A stretch of 51,374 bases of DNA from Phytomonas francai (taxonomy: Eukaryota; Euglenozoa; Kinetoplastea; Trypanosomatida; Trypanosomatidae), in contig MJCC01000019.1 of NCBI GenBank assembly GCA_001766655.1, positions 50,109 to 101,482 of the forward strand. The letters are read 5' to 3'. How positions within the stretch are numbered: position 1 is the stretch's first letter; the number at the start of each line of letters is the position of its first letter. Below the pieces are notes generated by a model. The model was not told the origin of the DNA. It saw nothing but the letters and a program-made list of their open reading frames with translations, and made no database searches. The position numbers and the translations under genes are program-made. Positions 19,413-28,766 of this stretch are shown here, one piece after another.

Positions 19413-19440
19413 GTGTGTGTGTGTGTGTGTGTGTGTGTGT
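19413..19440 (+). repeat. (GT)14 microsatellite
   Basis: A perfect GT dinucleotide run in the 3' flank of BET3, 16 bases after the stop codon. It would read as GU repeats in the mRNA. Confidence 0.97.
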
Positions 19441-19783
19441 TTCTCCTGATCGGGCGTGGGGGTGGCGATTTAAGGATTCCCTCTCGATGCTAGGTCTTTT
19501 GCCAGGGCGACAAAGAAAGCAAAAAAAAAAAAAGAATGAGTAGTGGTAGCCTGTCTCGTGGGTGAGAGCCGTCGAGAACACACGTGTAAGGGAATGAGGC
19601 GACATTTTACCTTGTATCCGGTAGCTACTTTCCTATACCTTCCTTACTGGTTTTATTGATTAAGAAGAGAATACACAACCAAGCAAAAAGAAAAGAAGCT
19701 CAAAATTCTTCCCTGATAAGACGCCTACCATTCAGCCGAGGGGGAAAAGGTGGGGCGGGGTAACACAGAGAAGGAGAGGGTTT

Positions 19784-19786
<3 letters not shown>

Positions 19787-19820
<34 letters not shown>
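19787..19820 (+). repeat. (GT)17 microsatellite at the EMG1 start
   Basis: A perfect GT run of 34 bases that ends two bases before the EMG1 ATG at 19823. It has the same orientation as the GT tract after BET3, so the transcript carries GU repeats next to the start codon. Confidence 0.97.
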
Positions 19821-19822
<2 letters not shown>

Positions 19823-19824
<2 letters not shown>

Positions 19825-20707
19825 GGAATACCATCAGAAGTCTGCGCGTTTACCGCGCAGCGCGGAGGAAAAGGAGAAATGGCAGCGCGCGATTATCATC
19901 CTCGAGCACTGCCCTCTGCAGAGCATCCAGACGGAGCGCGGGTTTGAGCTGCTGAGCGAGCGGCACCGCTCCTACCACGCGCGGCATCAGCAGGACCCGG
20001 CGGAGTGGCGCCCCGACGTCGTCCACCAATGCCTCCTCCACCTGCAGGACTCCCCCCTCAACCGCGCGGGCAAGCTAGAGGTCTTTCTGCGCACGAAAAA
20101 AGGGATCTGCATCGCTGTCGACCCCCGTCTTCATGTCCCGCGGCATATGCGGCTTTTCGAGAAGATGATGGTCACCCTGCTCTTCAAGATGCGGGTGCGC
20201 TCGAGCGCGGGGTACCTCTCGCTTCTGCGGGTAGTGCGGAACCCGATCACGGACCACGTCCCGGCGCACACGGTGCTCTACCGCGTGGAGCGGGACGGGG
20301 AGCTCGTCGGGGCCTTCGACTTCTGCGCGGGGCTCGCCCGCGGCGGGGCGCGAAACCCCGGCGAGGCCGAAAACAACAACAACAAAAACAACAAGGGCAA
20401 TGACAGCAATGGCAATGGCAATGACAACAGCGACGCGCGGAGCGCGAAGGCCCTGGCGAGCGCCGAGGCGGGGAGCGCGGCCTTCGCGGAGGCCCGGCGG
20501 GAGGCCGCGGCCGCGCACCGCTTTCGCCCCTTCGCGCTCATCGTCGGCGGGATGTCGAAGGGGGACGTGGACGTGGCGTACGCGCCGAAAGGGCAGGTCC
20601 GGAGCGTGCGGCTCGGCGAGCGAGGCATGTCGGCGGCGGCGGTCCTCAGCGAGCTCTTGCACGGCCTCGAGGAGGTGTGGCTCCGTGAGGATAATGAGGC
20701 TGGTTAG
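19823..20707 (+). CDS. EMG1: 18S rRNA pseudouridine N1-methyltransferase
   Basis: The product has 294 residues. EMG1/NEP1 is a SPOUT-class methyltransferase that N1-methylates a hypermodified pseudouridine of small-subunit rRNA and is needed for 40S assembly in the nucleolus. Family blocks in order: IIILEHCPLQSI (24-35), RPDVVHQCLLHLQDSPLNRAG (63-83, the rRNA-binding and dimer region), HVPRHMRLFEKMM, LLRVVRNPITDH (134-145), and the glycine-rich cofactor loop FALIVGGMSKGDV (237-249). Between residues about 172 and 232 there is an extra low-complexity insertion, first Asn/Lys/Gly/Asp-rich (184-204) and then Ala/Glu-rich, absent from the yeast and human proteins as I know them. It sits in the loop before the last cofactor motif. 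No other ATG lies between the likely splice region and 19823. Confidence 0.95.
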
Positions 20708-21673
20708 GAAAAACGAGAGCGAGGAAAAAAAGGAGGGTCTGAAGCAATTTGATGTGGGTGAAAGATGAGAGAGAAGGGTGCCTTTTCCGCTCTCCGTGCG
20801 CGTCTGTGTATTATTATTTTGTGTGGCTGTGGTACTAAGCTAAATCGAGTAAGCGCTTCGTTTAAAACATATTTTTAAGTCGCTGTTACCTGCACCGTAT
20901 CGTCAGGTCGCCTGTGAATGACAAAGGGCTGCACTGATATAAGTAGATTTTTTCCTCGACTCCTGGTCCAACTAGTTCACCCTTTATAAAAACAAATTTG
21001 GTGCTCCTTTCTCTTTTCGATTTCCTTTTAAAAGAAAAAACAAGACCCTGTCAAGCTATTTTATTTTCCATTACTATATACTACGTCTGTATTACTCATA
21101 CCGAAAAGGTGAGACCTCGTTGTGCAAGGGGTGGGGGACATCAAATTTATACAATCTTATCTTTTTTCATCATTTCTTACACAGAGTTGGGCTCGAATAC
21201 TCGTACCCGTGCATGTCATCAAACAAATCTATCTTATCATCACGTTTCGCTTAGTCAATCCTGTTCTGTAGTGGTGGTGTAAATCTGCTTTATTACTATT
21301 ATTCTTCTCTGGTTAGGTGCAGCCGCGCCATCGCTGCGAGAAACCGAGAATTGATAAAGGGGGCGCCACACGAACTTAGTCGCGTAGTCGAACGCCGCAG
21401 TTCTAGCCCCGGACTCTTGCCTAGTGTGCATCTGTTGGGACCAACATCAGCGCACAAGCAAAACGAAAAAAAAAAAGACGTTCCAAGGCAACTCTTTGAG
21501 AGTGTGAAGGGATTACCCTATCAAACAACCCGACTTGAGGAGTCGTGAGGGGTGTGTGGTGTAACGGCAGGGGCTCCAATTTCATCTCACTCCTCAACTC
21601 CCCATAGCTCAAACGAGGCCCTAGTTTATCTTTTTTTTTTCCCCTCATTACTTCTCCTTTCCAATTATAATAA
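20708..21673. other. Intergenic spacer
   Basis: About 970 bases of mixed AT-rich sequence without a supported gene. It includes purine-rich sequence directly after EMG1 and a strong T/C tract just before the OTU gene. Confidence 0.6.
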
Positions 21674-21683
21674 ATGAAAACAG
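21624..21683 (+). promoter_or_regulatory. Pyrimidine tract whose first AG lies inside the frame
   Basis: A long T then C/T tract (21627-21662) is followed by no AG until 21682-21683, nine bases into the open frame that begins with the ATG at 21674. A second AG is at 21700-21701. If the first AG is used, the mRNA starts after the first ATG and translation would begin at Met18 (21725). Confidence 0.5.
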
Positions 21684-23962
21684 ACAATCCTTTTTCTCCA
21701 GCGGGGGTGCCGTCTCCGAAGCGGATGCGGGGTGGGGGAGGGGCTCACTCCAGAGAGTCTTTCGCGCGAGGAAAAAGCGGTGGCGAGTTCGACGGCGGTC
21801 TTCGCGGGGAAAGGCGGCTGTCGAGCAGCACGAAGAGGCCCCTCGCGGTTCACACTAGTGCGAATAGTACTAGTATGAGTAGTAATAATATTATAAATAC
21901 TCCTATTCCTGAGTATGGTGAGGAGGAAGACGGGTTGGGGGAGGCCCCGATGACGATCGCTGTGGCGCTCAGCGCGGCGGAGAGGGCGGCGGTGGGGGCG
22001 GTCCTGCGGACGGCGGAGCTTGTCGTCCAGGTGAAAGAAGAGGAATGGAAAGGAGAAGGAGTGGAGGAAGGAAGAGAAAGATGGCCGGAGGCTCCCACAC
22101 TGACCTCTTTCACGCTGAGCTTCGCGTCCAACAGCCAGGAAAGCCTGGCGGGCCCCTTCACGGACCCCAGCAGCGCCGTGAGGGGCTTGGCAGCGCGGAA
22201 GGGCGTGCGCAGTACGGGCGTCCTCCTTTCTCTCCTCCCGGTGCTACCGATGCCGCCGCCCGACGACGACGACGGGGCCGCGCGGCGGCAGTGGGCGGAG
22301 CGGATCACCCTCGCATGCGAGGAGGGCGAGGGGGAGCGCGAGCGCGACCGCACGGCCTCCTCCTCCTCCTCCACCCCTTCCTCTTCCCCCTCCGACGTGC
22401 TTGCGCGAAAACGGCGGGAGGTACGGGTTCACCTTACCCGCCTCCACGCTCGGTTGACCTGGCTCGGACTCCGCACGCGGCGGGTGCGAATGGACGGGAA
22501 TTGCCTCTTCCGCGCGATCGCGTGGCAGCTCCTCGGCGCCGAGGCCCTCCACGACGTCGTTCGCGCGCACGTGGCCGCCTACATGCGCCGGGTCCGCGCG
22601 GCCAAGTTCAACTGCCTCTTCGAGACCGCGGACCTCGCTGACGCGTACTTCGCGGCGGTCGAGCGGGACGGGACGTGGGGGGACGAGCTCGCCCTGCGCG
22701 CCGCCAGCGATAGCCTCTTCCTCACCCTCCACGTCCTCTCCTCGGAGGAGGAGAATTACTACATCGTCTACCGCCCGAGCGAGGACGCGCCGCCGCCGCC
22801 GGGGTTCCTGGTGGACCCTGTGAGGTTGGTCGGGGGGGAGGCCGCGAGGCGGCGGCGGCGGCGGCGGGGGCGAGGCGATCCGCCGGGCGGCGCGTCGCTT
22901 TCGGATGACGCCGCGCGACCGGCCTCCACCTCGAGCTCCTTCCTTCTCGCCGCGATCTCCTCCTTCTCGGCAGGGGGCGGGCTAAACTGCGGGAGGAATA
23001 TCGCCAAGGTAAAATCGGTCGCGGCGGGGCATCAGCCGTCGTTGGGGCCGCCCGGCGAGGATCAGCCGCCTGTCGACGTGGGCGCCCTCCAGCAGGTGGC
23101 CCAGGCGAAGCTGCAGGGCTCACGGCTCCTCGGCGGGGTCATTCACTACCGAAGCGAATCCTCCTTGACCACCGCGGGGGTGGGGGGCGGGGGTGATTTT
23201 ATGGCCTCTTGCACCTCTCACGACGACGCCGCCAGGGACGAATTCGCGGAGCCGCCCGATTTAATCCTCCACGACCTGGAGGGGGCGAATCCGCCCGTTG
23301 GGATCCATGGCGGTTCCCTAACCCCCTGCTCCCTCCCGCTTCCCCCGAGGCCGCCCCCCTTGCAGGGCTCCCTGACGGCGCAGAGCCATCCCAGCGGCGG
23401 TGGTCTGCCGGCCCCCACGCGCGATCCGGGGAGTGCCGTGGATGATTGGTACCCCGGCCATGGTCAGTCCGGGCTGTCCTCTCTGCTGCCGCGTCCCCGG
23501 CGGCTGCTGCGGCCGGCAAGAGAGCAGCATCGGCCCGCAACCGCAGCGGAGGAGAGGCACCGGCTGGTGGTCAAACTGGCCAACGGCTCCTATGCCACGA
23601 CTAGTGCTGTGTCAAACGATAGCCTGGCGAACGGGGAGGTGTGGGATGAGGACGGCGAAAGGCTGCTACTGGCAGTTCCTGATCGATACGCTCCGTCGTC
23701 CGATGCGCTCTCCAATACCTCAGACTCGGTATTGTTATCTCTTTCAGAGGGCGGGGAACGAGGGCAGCAGTTCGTTTTCGAGCCTCGCAAGGAACCCTTT
23801 GATGTGTTTCTTGCCTATTTGCATCCCTACCACTATGATGCGCTTGAGGTGGAGCATCCTTCACCGCCGAGTCCCGCTGCTATGAAGGAGAGTGCGGGAA
23901 GGGAATTTTACCCATTCCGGCGAGCTCCTCTAAATCCCATAGATCCTCAACTGAACATCTAA
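21674..23962 (+). CDS. OTU-family cysteine protease with split catalytic domain
   Basis: The product has 762 residues (745 if it starts at 21725). OTU proteases cleave ubiquitin from proteins. The Cys lobe has the signature DGNCLFRAIAWQLL with Asp274 and Cys277, then GTWGDELALRAASDSL (from Gly333), as in plant-type OTU enzymes. The strand carrying the general base, FLAYLHPYHYDALEV with His720, should follow within a few dozen residues but lies about 340 residues later. The insertion (roughly 370-705) is rich in Pro, Gly, Ser and Arg, includes a run of Arg codons (GCG/CGG repeat near 22850), and looks disordered. The N-terminal 250 residues hold a low-complexity Ser/Asn patch and a serine-rich part. 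Catalytic residues appear intact, so activity is likely. The frame is continuous with no stop. Confidence 0.85.
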   Translation: MKTDNPFSPAGVPSPKRMRGGGGAHSRESFARGKSGGEFDGGLRGERRLSSSTKRPLAVHTSANSTSMSSNNIINTPIPEYGEEEDGLGEAPMTIAVALSAAERAAVGAVLRTAELVVQVKEEEWKGEGVEEGRERWPEAPTLTSFTLSFASNSQESLAGPFTDPSSAVRGLAARKGVRSTGVLLSLLPVLPMPPPDDDDGAARRQWAERITLACEEGEGERERDRTASSSSSTPSSSPSDVLARKRREVRVHLTRLHARLTWLGLRTRRVRMDGNCLFRAIAWQLLGAEALHDVVRAHVAAYMRRVRAAKFNCLFETADLADAYFAAVERDGTWGDELALRAASDSLFLTLHVLSSEEENYYIVYRPSEDAPPPPGFLVDPVRLVGGEAARRRRRRRGRGDPPGGASLSDDAARPASTSSSFLLAAISSFSAGGGLNCGRNIAKVKSVAAGHQPSLGPPGEDQPPVDVGALQQVAQAKLQGSRLLGGVIHYRSESSLTTAGVGGGGDFMASCTSHDDAARDEFAEPPDLILHDLEGANPPVGIHGGSLTPCSLPLPPRPPPLQGSLTAQSHPSGGGLPAPTRDPGSAVDDWYPGHGQSGLSSLLPRPRRLLRPAREQHRPATAAEERHRLVVKLANGSYATTSAVSNDSLANGEVWDEDGERLLLAVPDRYAPSSDALSNTSDSVLLSLSEGGERGQQFVFEPRKEPFDVFLAYLHPYHYDALEVEHPSPPSPAAMKESAGREFYPFRRAPLNPIDPQLNI

Positions 23963-25763
23963 ACCGAACAAAGCAATACATCCGAAAACAGAGCAATGAA
24001 CGCTCTGGATCGTGATTCTGTCAAAAGGCAGAAAAAAAAAACATTTATATATTGATTTTTTTTCTCTCTGTGCTTTTATTCATTTACCTTGATGGTGGCG
24101 AAGAGGTAGAAGGTTAACTTATGTAATTCCTTTTCATATTTTTAATATTATTGCTGCGGTACTCGCGCAGTCTTTTTATTGCAGGAGCAAGATATTTCTA
24201 CATTTTACATGTTTAAGGGAAAAAAACTTCCACCGAATACTGTTTTCATCTTTTTTTAAATATATATATATATATTTGTGTTGAAACTATTGCTACTATT
24301 AGTATTGAATTTCTATTTTTAGTATGGTGCGTGTTGGGACTTGCATATCTAGCCTCGAAAAATTCACAGACTCACTCTTGCTTTCTTTTACTTGATAGCT
24401 TCCAGAGGGAGAAAGTATCATCTCTCTAATGTATTAAAATTAATGGTAATGTCACTAGACTGTTTGAGAAGAAGAAGAAGAGATGTGGGAAAGAATCGCG
24501 TAACTCCGTGGTCTGCATCGCGTTAAAAGAGACATGATTAAAATGAACGGAGACTGACGCTTGTGTCACCAGCTTCAAGCCTTGTTTAAGTACGATTTAC
24601 CACTGGCTTAGACGCCGACCCCGCCCCCCTAAATCGGCGACAATTCATTAGACCTTATGGTTAGTTAGAAAAACGGATTATTTTCGCAAATACATCAAAA
24701 GTTTTTAAAAAAAAAAACATTGAAAAAGTGCGCAGAGTGAGTGGGAGAAAGGAAAGGTAGGAAATTTCCTTCCTTTTCGCTCTCTGTTAAGTTAGAATGC
24801 ACAGGAGAAGGAAGAGACCATTTTCAATACAGCAAAAGGTCTATAAAAAGTTCCCTATACCACGAAAAAGGATTTTCACCACCGTCTCCCATTGAGACAT
24901 GGTTTTCCCATGGCTTCCAAACTGGTAGCTCCAATAAAATCCAAAACTTACACAGAAGAGAGGTTCTATGGGTCCCTAGAATTCCTCTCTGTGAGTTGTT
25001 GAATTGTTAAAATAGAAATGATAACATTAAACTCATTTGCATAAACTTAGGAAAGACTCATCGTTAATATTATTTAGGCATTGCAAATCGTCTCTCCCTG
25101 TTTCCACGTTTTTTTTTTTTTTTTTACAGTGTATGTGATGATCGGGGATGGATATTTTTAATTCTATTGTCCACTTATATTCTCACCATTTATACGCTAG
25201 TAATGATATCATTATTTTTCACTTTTGAGTGCCCCATTCTTTCCCATCTTTGCCGATATACGTTGTGTTCCTATTGCTCATCTATTTTTTGAATGCGAAT
25301 AAGTGCCGTGCAGAGATAAAATGGATACTTATTTAGTAGTGTGCTTTATTCTCCCTTACTCATATATGTAGTAAGCTTCTTAATATTCAATACCCCTGCT
25401 AATTTTGGTTAAATCCCCATTTAGAATTCTTCTACAACGGTACGTCGGACTCATGGGTTTTGGTTTCAAGTTTTTTTTTAAAACGAAGTTATTCCTTGAT
25501 TTTTATCTATTTCGTTTCATTTGCGAGTTTCCTCTTTTTTCCCATTTTTTTGACTTGAAAACGTACTCTACCAAGGAGGGTAAAGTTGTGCTGTATAACT
25601 TTTAATCACACAAACAGCAGAGTTTCTTTATATTTATCTATTTACTTCCGGTTTCTGAGATATAGAAGAAGGCGATCAAAAAAGGCTATATAATAAATAT
25701 TTAGATTTTTATCGTTTGTTGTCTCATCCTTTTTTGCTCCTTATTGTGATTATTGATCGATAC
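23963..25763. other. Long intergenic spacer
   Basis: 1.8 kb, strongly AT-rich, with A and T runs (for example 25112-25128) and a TA tract at about 24259-24276. A short imperfect stem (arms 24613-24618 and 24634-24639) is the only local structure noted. No gene is supported. Confidence 0.6.
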
Positions 25764-26315
25764 ATGGGGCAATCCAAAACGAAGTTTAGCATTGTTGTCT
25801 GCGGGCTCGACAACAGCGGGAAGACAACCCTCATTAACACCCTCAAGCCGCGCGAGCGTCAGGTGGAGAATATCACGGCGACGGTGGGCTATAATACGGA
25901 TGAGTTAAAACTTTCGAAGGTTAATTTTACCGCCTTTGATATGGGCGGTGCGAAGAAATTCCGCGCACTGTGGGAGAGCTACTACAGCAGCGTGCAGGGA
26001 ATTATCTTCGTGATCGACAGCAGCGATGCCCTGCGGCTGTGCGTCGTGAAGGATGAAATTAGCCAGATGGTGGAGCACCCTGAAATTGCCAGCAAAAGAC
26101 TGCCGTTTCTGTTCTTCGCGAACAAAATGGATATTAAGAACGCCAAGGTTCCTGTGGATCTCACTCAGATATTAGAACTTCCAAAGCTCCTGGCGAATCA
26201 TTCCTTTAATATTTTCCCGTCAAATGCACTAACGGGTGCGGGGATAGTTGAGGGGGTTACGTGGTTGCAAGATACATTGTTAAAAAGCAATGTAAAGGAG
26301 AAACAGAACTCGTGA
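25764..26315 (+). CDS. ARL6: ARL6/BBS3-type small GTPase
   Basis: The product has 183 residues. ARL6 is an Arf-like GTPase that recruits the BBSome coat to membranes for trafficking of ciliary or flagellar membrane proteins. Visible motifs: Gly2 as a potential myristoylation site (MGQS), the P-loop GLDNSGKT (14-21), switch I Thr40, switch II FDMGGAKKFRALWESYY from residue 58, FVIDSSD, and the guanine-specificity motif NKMD (120-123). The FDM before switch II, LRLCVVKDE and the GVTWLQD ending are ARL6-like and unlike ARF1 or ARL3. At residue 63 the usual catalytic Gln of switch II is Ala. The first in-frame ATG gives the myristoylation start; upstream extension would use TTG only. Confidence 0.9.
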   Translation: MGQSKTKFSIVVCGLDNSGKTTLINTLKPRERQVENITATVGYNTDELKLSKVNFTAFDMGGAKKFRALWESYYSSVQGIIFVIDSSDALRLCVVKDEISQMVEHPEIASKRLPFLFFANKMDIKNAKVPVDLTQILELPKLLANHSFNIFPSNALTGAGIVEGVTWLQDTLLKSNVKEKQNS

Positions 26316-27315
26316 GAGTAATAATGGACGAAAGCGTAGCGTGCCATTTCTTTTTAGATTTTATGGACCTTTAAGAGGGGAAGGTATTTTAAGTTGTGTA
26401 GAGTCATTCAAAAAAAAAAAAAAAACGAATAACATCTCTTCCCTTTCTTCTTGTCTCCCTCATTTTGTTTTTCTGTTCCCCCTCCCTTCCCTTTCAACTG
26501 AAAAAGTGTTTGCTATCTTGCCACACACGTGTCGTCCAACGGGGTTTGATCATATTATCTAGGGATACTATGTCGTTATCACGGCCTTTCATTGGGCTGG
26601 TTGATAGATGGATGGATGTTTATGAATGTACAAATGAAAAGCTGATTTTATCGGTTTTGATGCACAATGCTTATAAACAAAATGCGTCCAGAGAGTAACA
26701 ACTTTCTTCCACTCAATCTGTGTGGCAGAAGAGAAGGTAAAAGGGAACCCTTGTTGGGTTGTGGTTCGCCAAGTTCCTCTTGGCAACATCAAGGCTGAGA
26801 GTGGAAGATAATCATTATTGCGTGTGCACATAAATGTATGAATGCTTATAATTCTTTGATTACTTGAGAAAAGGTAAAGCATTCACAAAAGTTTCTGTTG
26901 TCTCAAATTTCTTATGAAGGAATGTGGTCAAACCGTCCCAGGATCTGCTATTCAACGATGATTATTATTGTTGCTATTGATCAGCTCATGGTTGTACAAG
27001 TTCAAATACTTGTAAATCGAGCATCCCATGTACTAACTGTATACACATGTGAAAAAAAAGCTTTTTATATATACTGGTTGGGGTACTATAGAAGGAGAGT
27101 AAATTTGGAAAAAAAGATATCAGTATAAATGTGAAATGCGTTACGTGCAGAGAAAAAACCCTTTCGCTTGTGCTAGAATTCCTCCTTGATGGTTTACTTT
27201 CTTGCGTATTTTTCCCGCCTTCTTCCTCCTCTTCTCTATTTCGACAATAGTGTTTCTCTTGGAAAACCCCCATAACGAGGTGATTTAATCCGTATTCATA
27301 AAGTAGTCAGGGAGG
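26316..27315. other. Intergenic spacer
   Basis: 1.0 kb, AT-rich with a run of A (26411-26425) and CT-rich patches. A slightly GC-richer patch around 26690-26800 has no coding frame of note. The pyrimidine tract for the next gene lies near its end. Confidence 0.6.
27201..27250 (+). promoter_or_regulatory. Pyrimidine tract and likely trans-splice acceptor
   Basis: A T/C tract running to about 27240 is followed by the first AG at 27249-27250. The next ATG is at 27316. Confidence 0.6.
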
Positions 27316-27693
27316 ATGGCTCGAGGGAACTCTAATGCTGGGAATCCTTTCCCTCAGTCTGAGGGAAAGAAGGACAAAGAGGAGCTTTTCCTCGGTCGTG
27401 AGTTTCGTGTGGAGCTGCAGGACGGGCGGGTGGTCGTAGGAACGCTTGTTGCCTATCAAGGCAGTGGGGATATTCTTCTTCGTGAGTGTGTGGAGCAGAG
27501 AGTTTATAATAATAATACTAACAATAACAACGATGGTGGTGAAGATAAAGAAGAGAGAGAAGTTGCTATACGCGGGATCGACCTCCTCGCGATTCCGTTT
27601 AGGCACGTCAAGGCATTGCACCGCCGTACGGCAGGACAGAGCACGGTTTGGCAGGAGTTTTCAGCGCAATTAGGAGGGGTTGGGGCGCACTAA
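27316..27693 (+). CDS. Small LSM-domain protein, possibly NatC subunit NAA38
   Basis: The product has 125 residues. After a short polar N-terminus comes a single Sm/LSM fold: an Sm1-like block from about residue 26 (GREFRVELQDGRVVVGTLVAYQGSGDILL) and an Sm2-like block (IRGIDLLAIPFRHVKALHRR) near 85-105. The two are separated by an Asn/Asp/Glu-rich loop (about 64-80). LSMD1/NAA38, the LSM-like auxiliary subunit of the NatC N-terminal acetyltransferase, has this shape, with a long acidic loop and an Sm2 that departs from the usual RG/IRG-based RNA-binding motif. A canonical spliceosomal Sm or LSM protein is less likely because the typical Asn of the RNA-binding pocket is not seen in Sm1. I am confident of the fold and less so of the exact family member. 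Confidence 0.85.
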   Translation: MARGNSNAGNPFPQSEGKKDKEELFLGREFRVELQDGRVVVGTLVAYQGSGDILLRECVEQRVYNNNTNNNNDGGEDKEEREVAIRGIDLLAIPFRHVKALHRRTAGQSTVWQEFSAQLGGVGAH

Positions 27694-28766
27694 GTGAGGG
27701 AAACAAAGAGTTTCTCTTCCATCCCCCTCCAGGAATAAATTAAAAAGTTTGTGAATGTAAAATCGAAATTATCGTTCTTGGGGGTTAGATGATCTAGAAG
27801 AGTGAAAAAAGCGCGTGGGAGAGGCTTGTAAGTTGTCGACAAAAAACCTGCCGTATTTCTCTGATTACAAGCGCAGGTGGTTGTTTTCTGTGAATTGTTC
27901 ATCTTGAATGCGCTCTTTGCTTCTTCCCCCTCCACTGCACCTATATTTGAGGTGGCCCCCAACGCGCCAGATGTCTAACTCAGAGCGGAAAATACGAAAT
28001 CTTTAATCATACTAACAAAAATAAATATTGGGCACGATTTTTTTTAAATAAAACGAACTTTTCTTTATTCCTGACCTGTTGGTAAAATCGGTGGAAGGAA
28101 TACATGACATATTTGCATTGATAAGCTATTGATTGTATGAATAAGAATAGCATTTTACGCACGGATTAATGTTATTATTATTATGATTTTGTGGGACAGT
28201 CCCTCTGTGAGGATAAACTTTTCCTTCCTTGCTAAATCTACATCGTACTCTTGCTTTGTACCTATTGGTCAGGATATTGTTTCTTTGTATAATTTTTTTG
28301 CATTCACACACAAAAAGGGGAATAAAAAAGGTAATCTGAATCAAAGGGTTCCTGAGAAACGTATTCCTCACTTCATAAAAATATATACATATCAGCAAAA
28401 GTATATACACAGTGTACGACGCAGGCAAAAAGGCCCCCGATCGCGGAACACAAGCCTCCCCCTCCCACCGACGCGGCAGCCCTTGATTGCAAGAGCAAGG
28501 ACACCGTCTATCACCGGGCCGAGCGCGTCTCCCCCCCCTCCGTCCTCTCTCTTGACTTGGACACCCCCGTGTGTTTGTCCCCCCCTCCGTCCTCTCTCTT
28601 GACTTGGACACCACCCTGTGTTTGTCCCCCCCTCCGTCCTCTCGGTGTCCATCGACCGCCAACGGCGACTGTGACGGGGCCGATCCTGCAAACCCGCCGC
28701 GTCGGCCGATCCTTCACGATAGCTCCAACGAGGGTTGAGTCCTCAGCCCGGGCTACCGTCGTCGAG
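27694..28766. other. Intergenic spacer with tandem pyrimidine repeats
   Basis: The first 700 bases are AT-rich and featureless. From about 28420 the DNA becomes GC-rich and contains the 47-bp tandem repeat before the amidase gene. Frames running through the repeat on either strand are repeat artefacts. Confidence 0.6.
28531..28646 (+). repeat. 47-bp tandem repeat of a pyrimidine tract
   Basis: Two full and one partial copy of a 47-bp unit in direct repeat. Each begins with a C run followed by CTCCGTCCTCT and ends with a TTGACTTGGACACC-type segment; the third copy breaks off after the pyrimidine part. Each unit carries its own polypyrimidine tract, so the array is a duplicated splice-signal region upstream of the amidase ATG. 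Confidence 0.85.

Larger units (their letters stand above)
19398..19822. other. Intergenic spacer flanked by GT microsatellites
   Basis: A 425-base gene-free stretch between BET3 and EMG1. It starts with one GT tract and ends with another. Between them are a run of 13 A (19521-19533) and a pyrimidine-rich patch around 19605-19655, the best candidate for splicing of EMG1. Confidence 0.6.

Noticed and set aside
28126..28717. Antisense frames before the FAAH gene with repeated peptide segments
   Set aside because: The repetition comes from the 47-bp tandem DNA repeat read in different frames; there is no family match.
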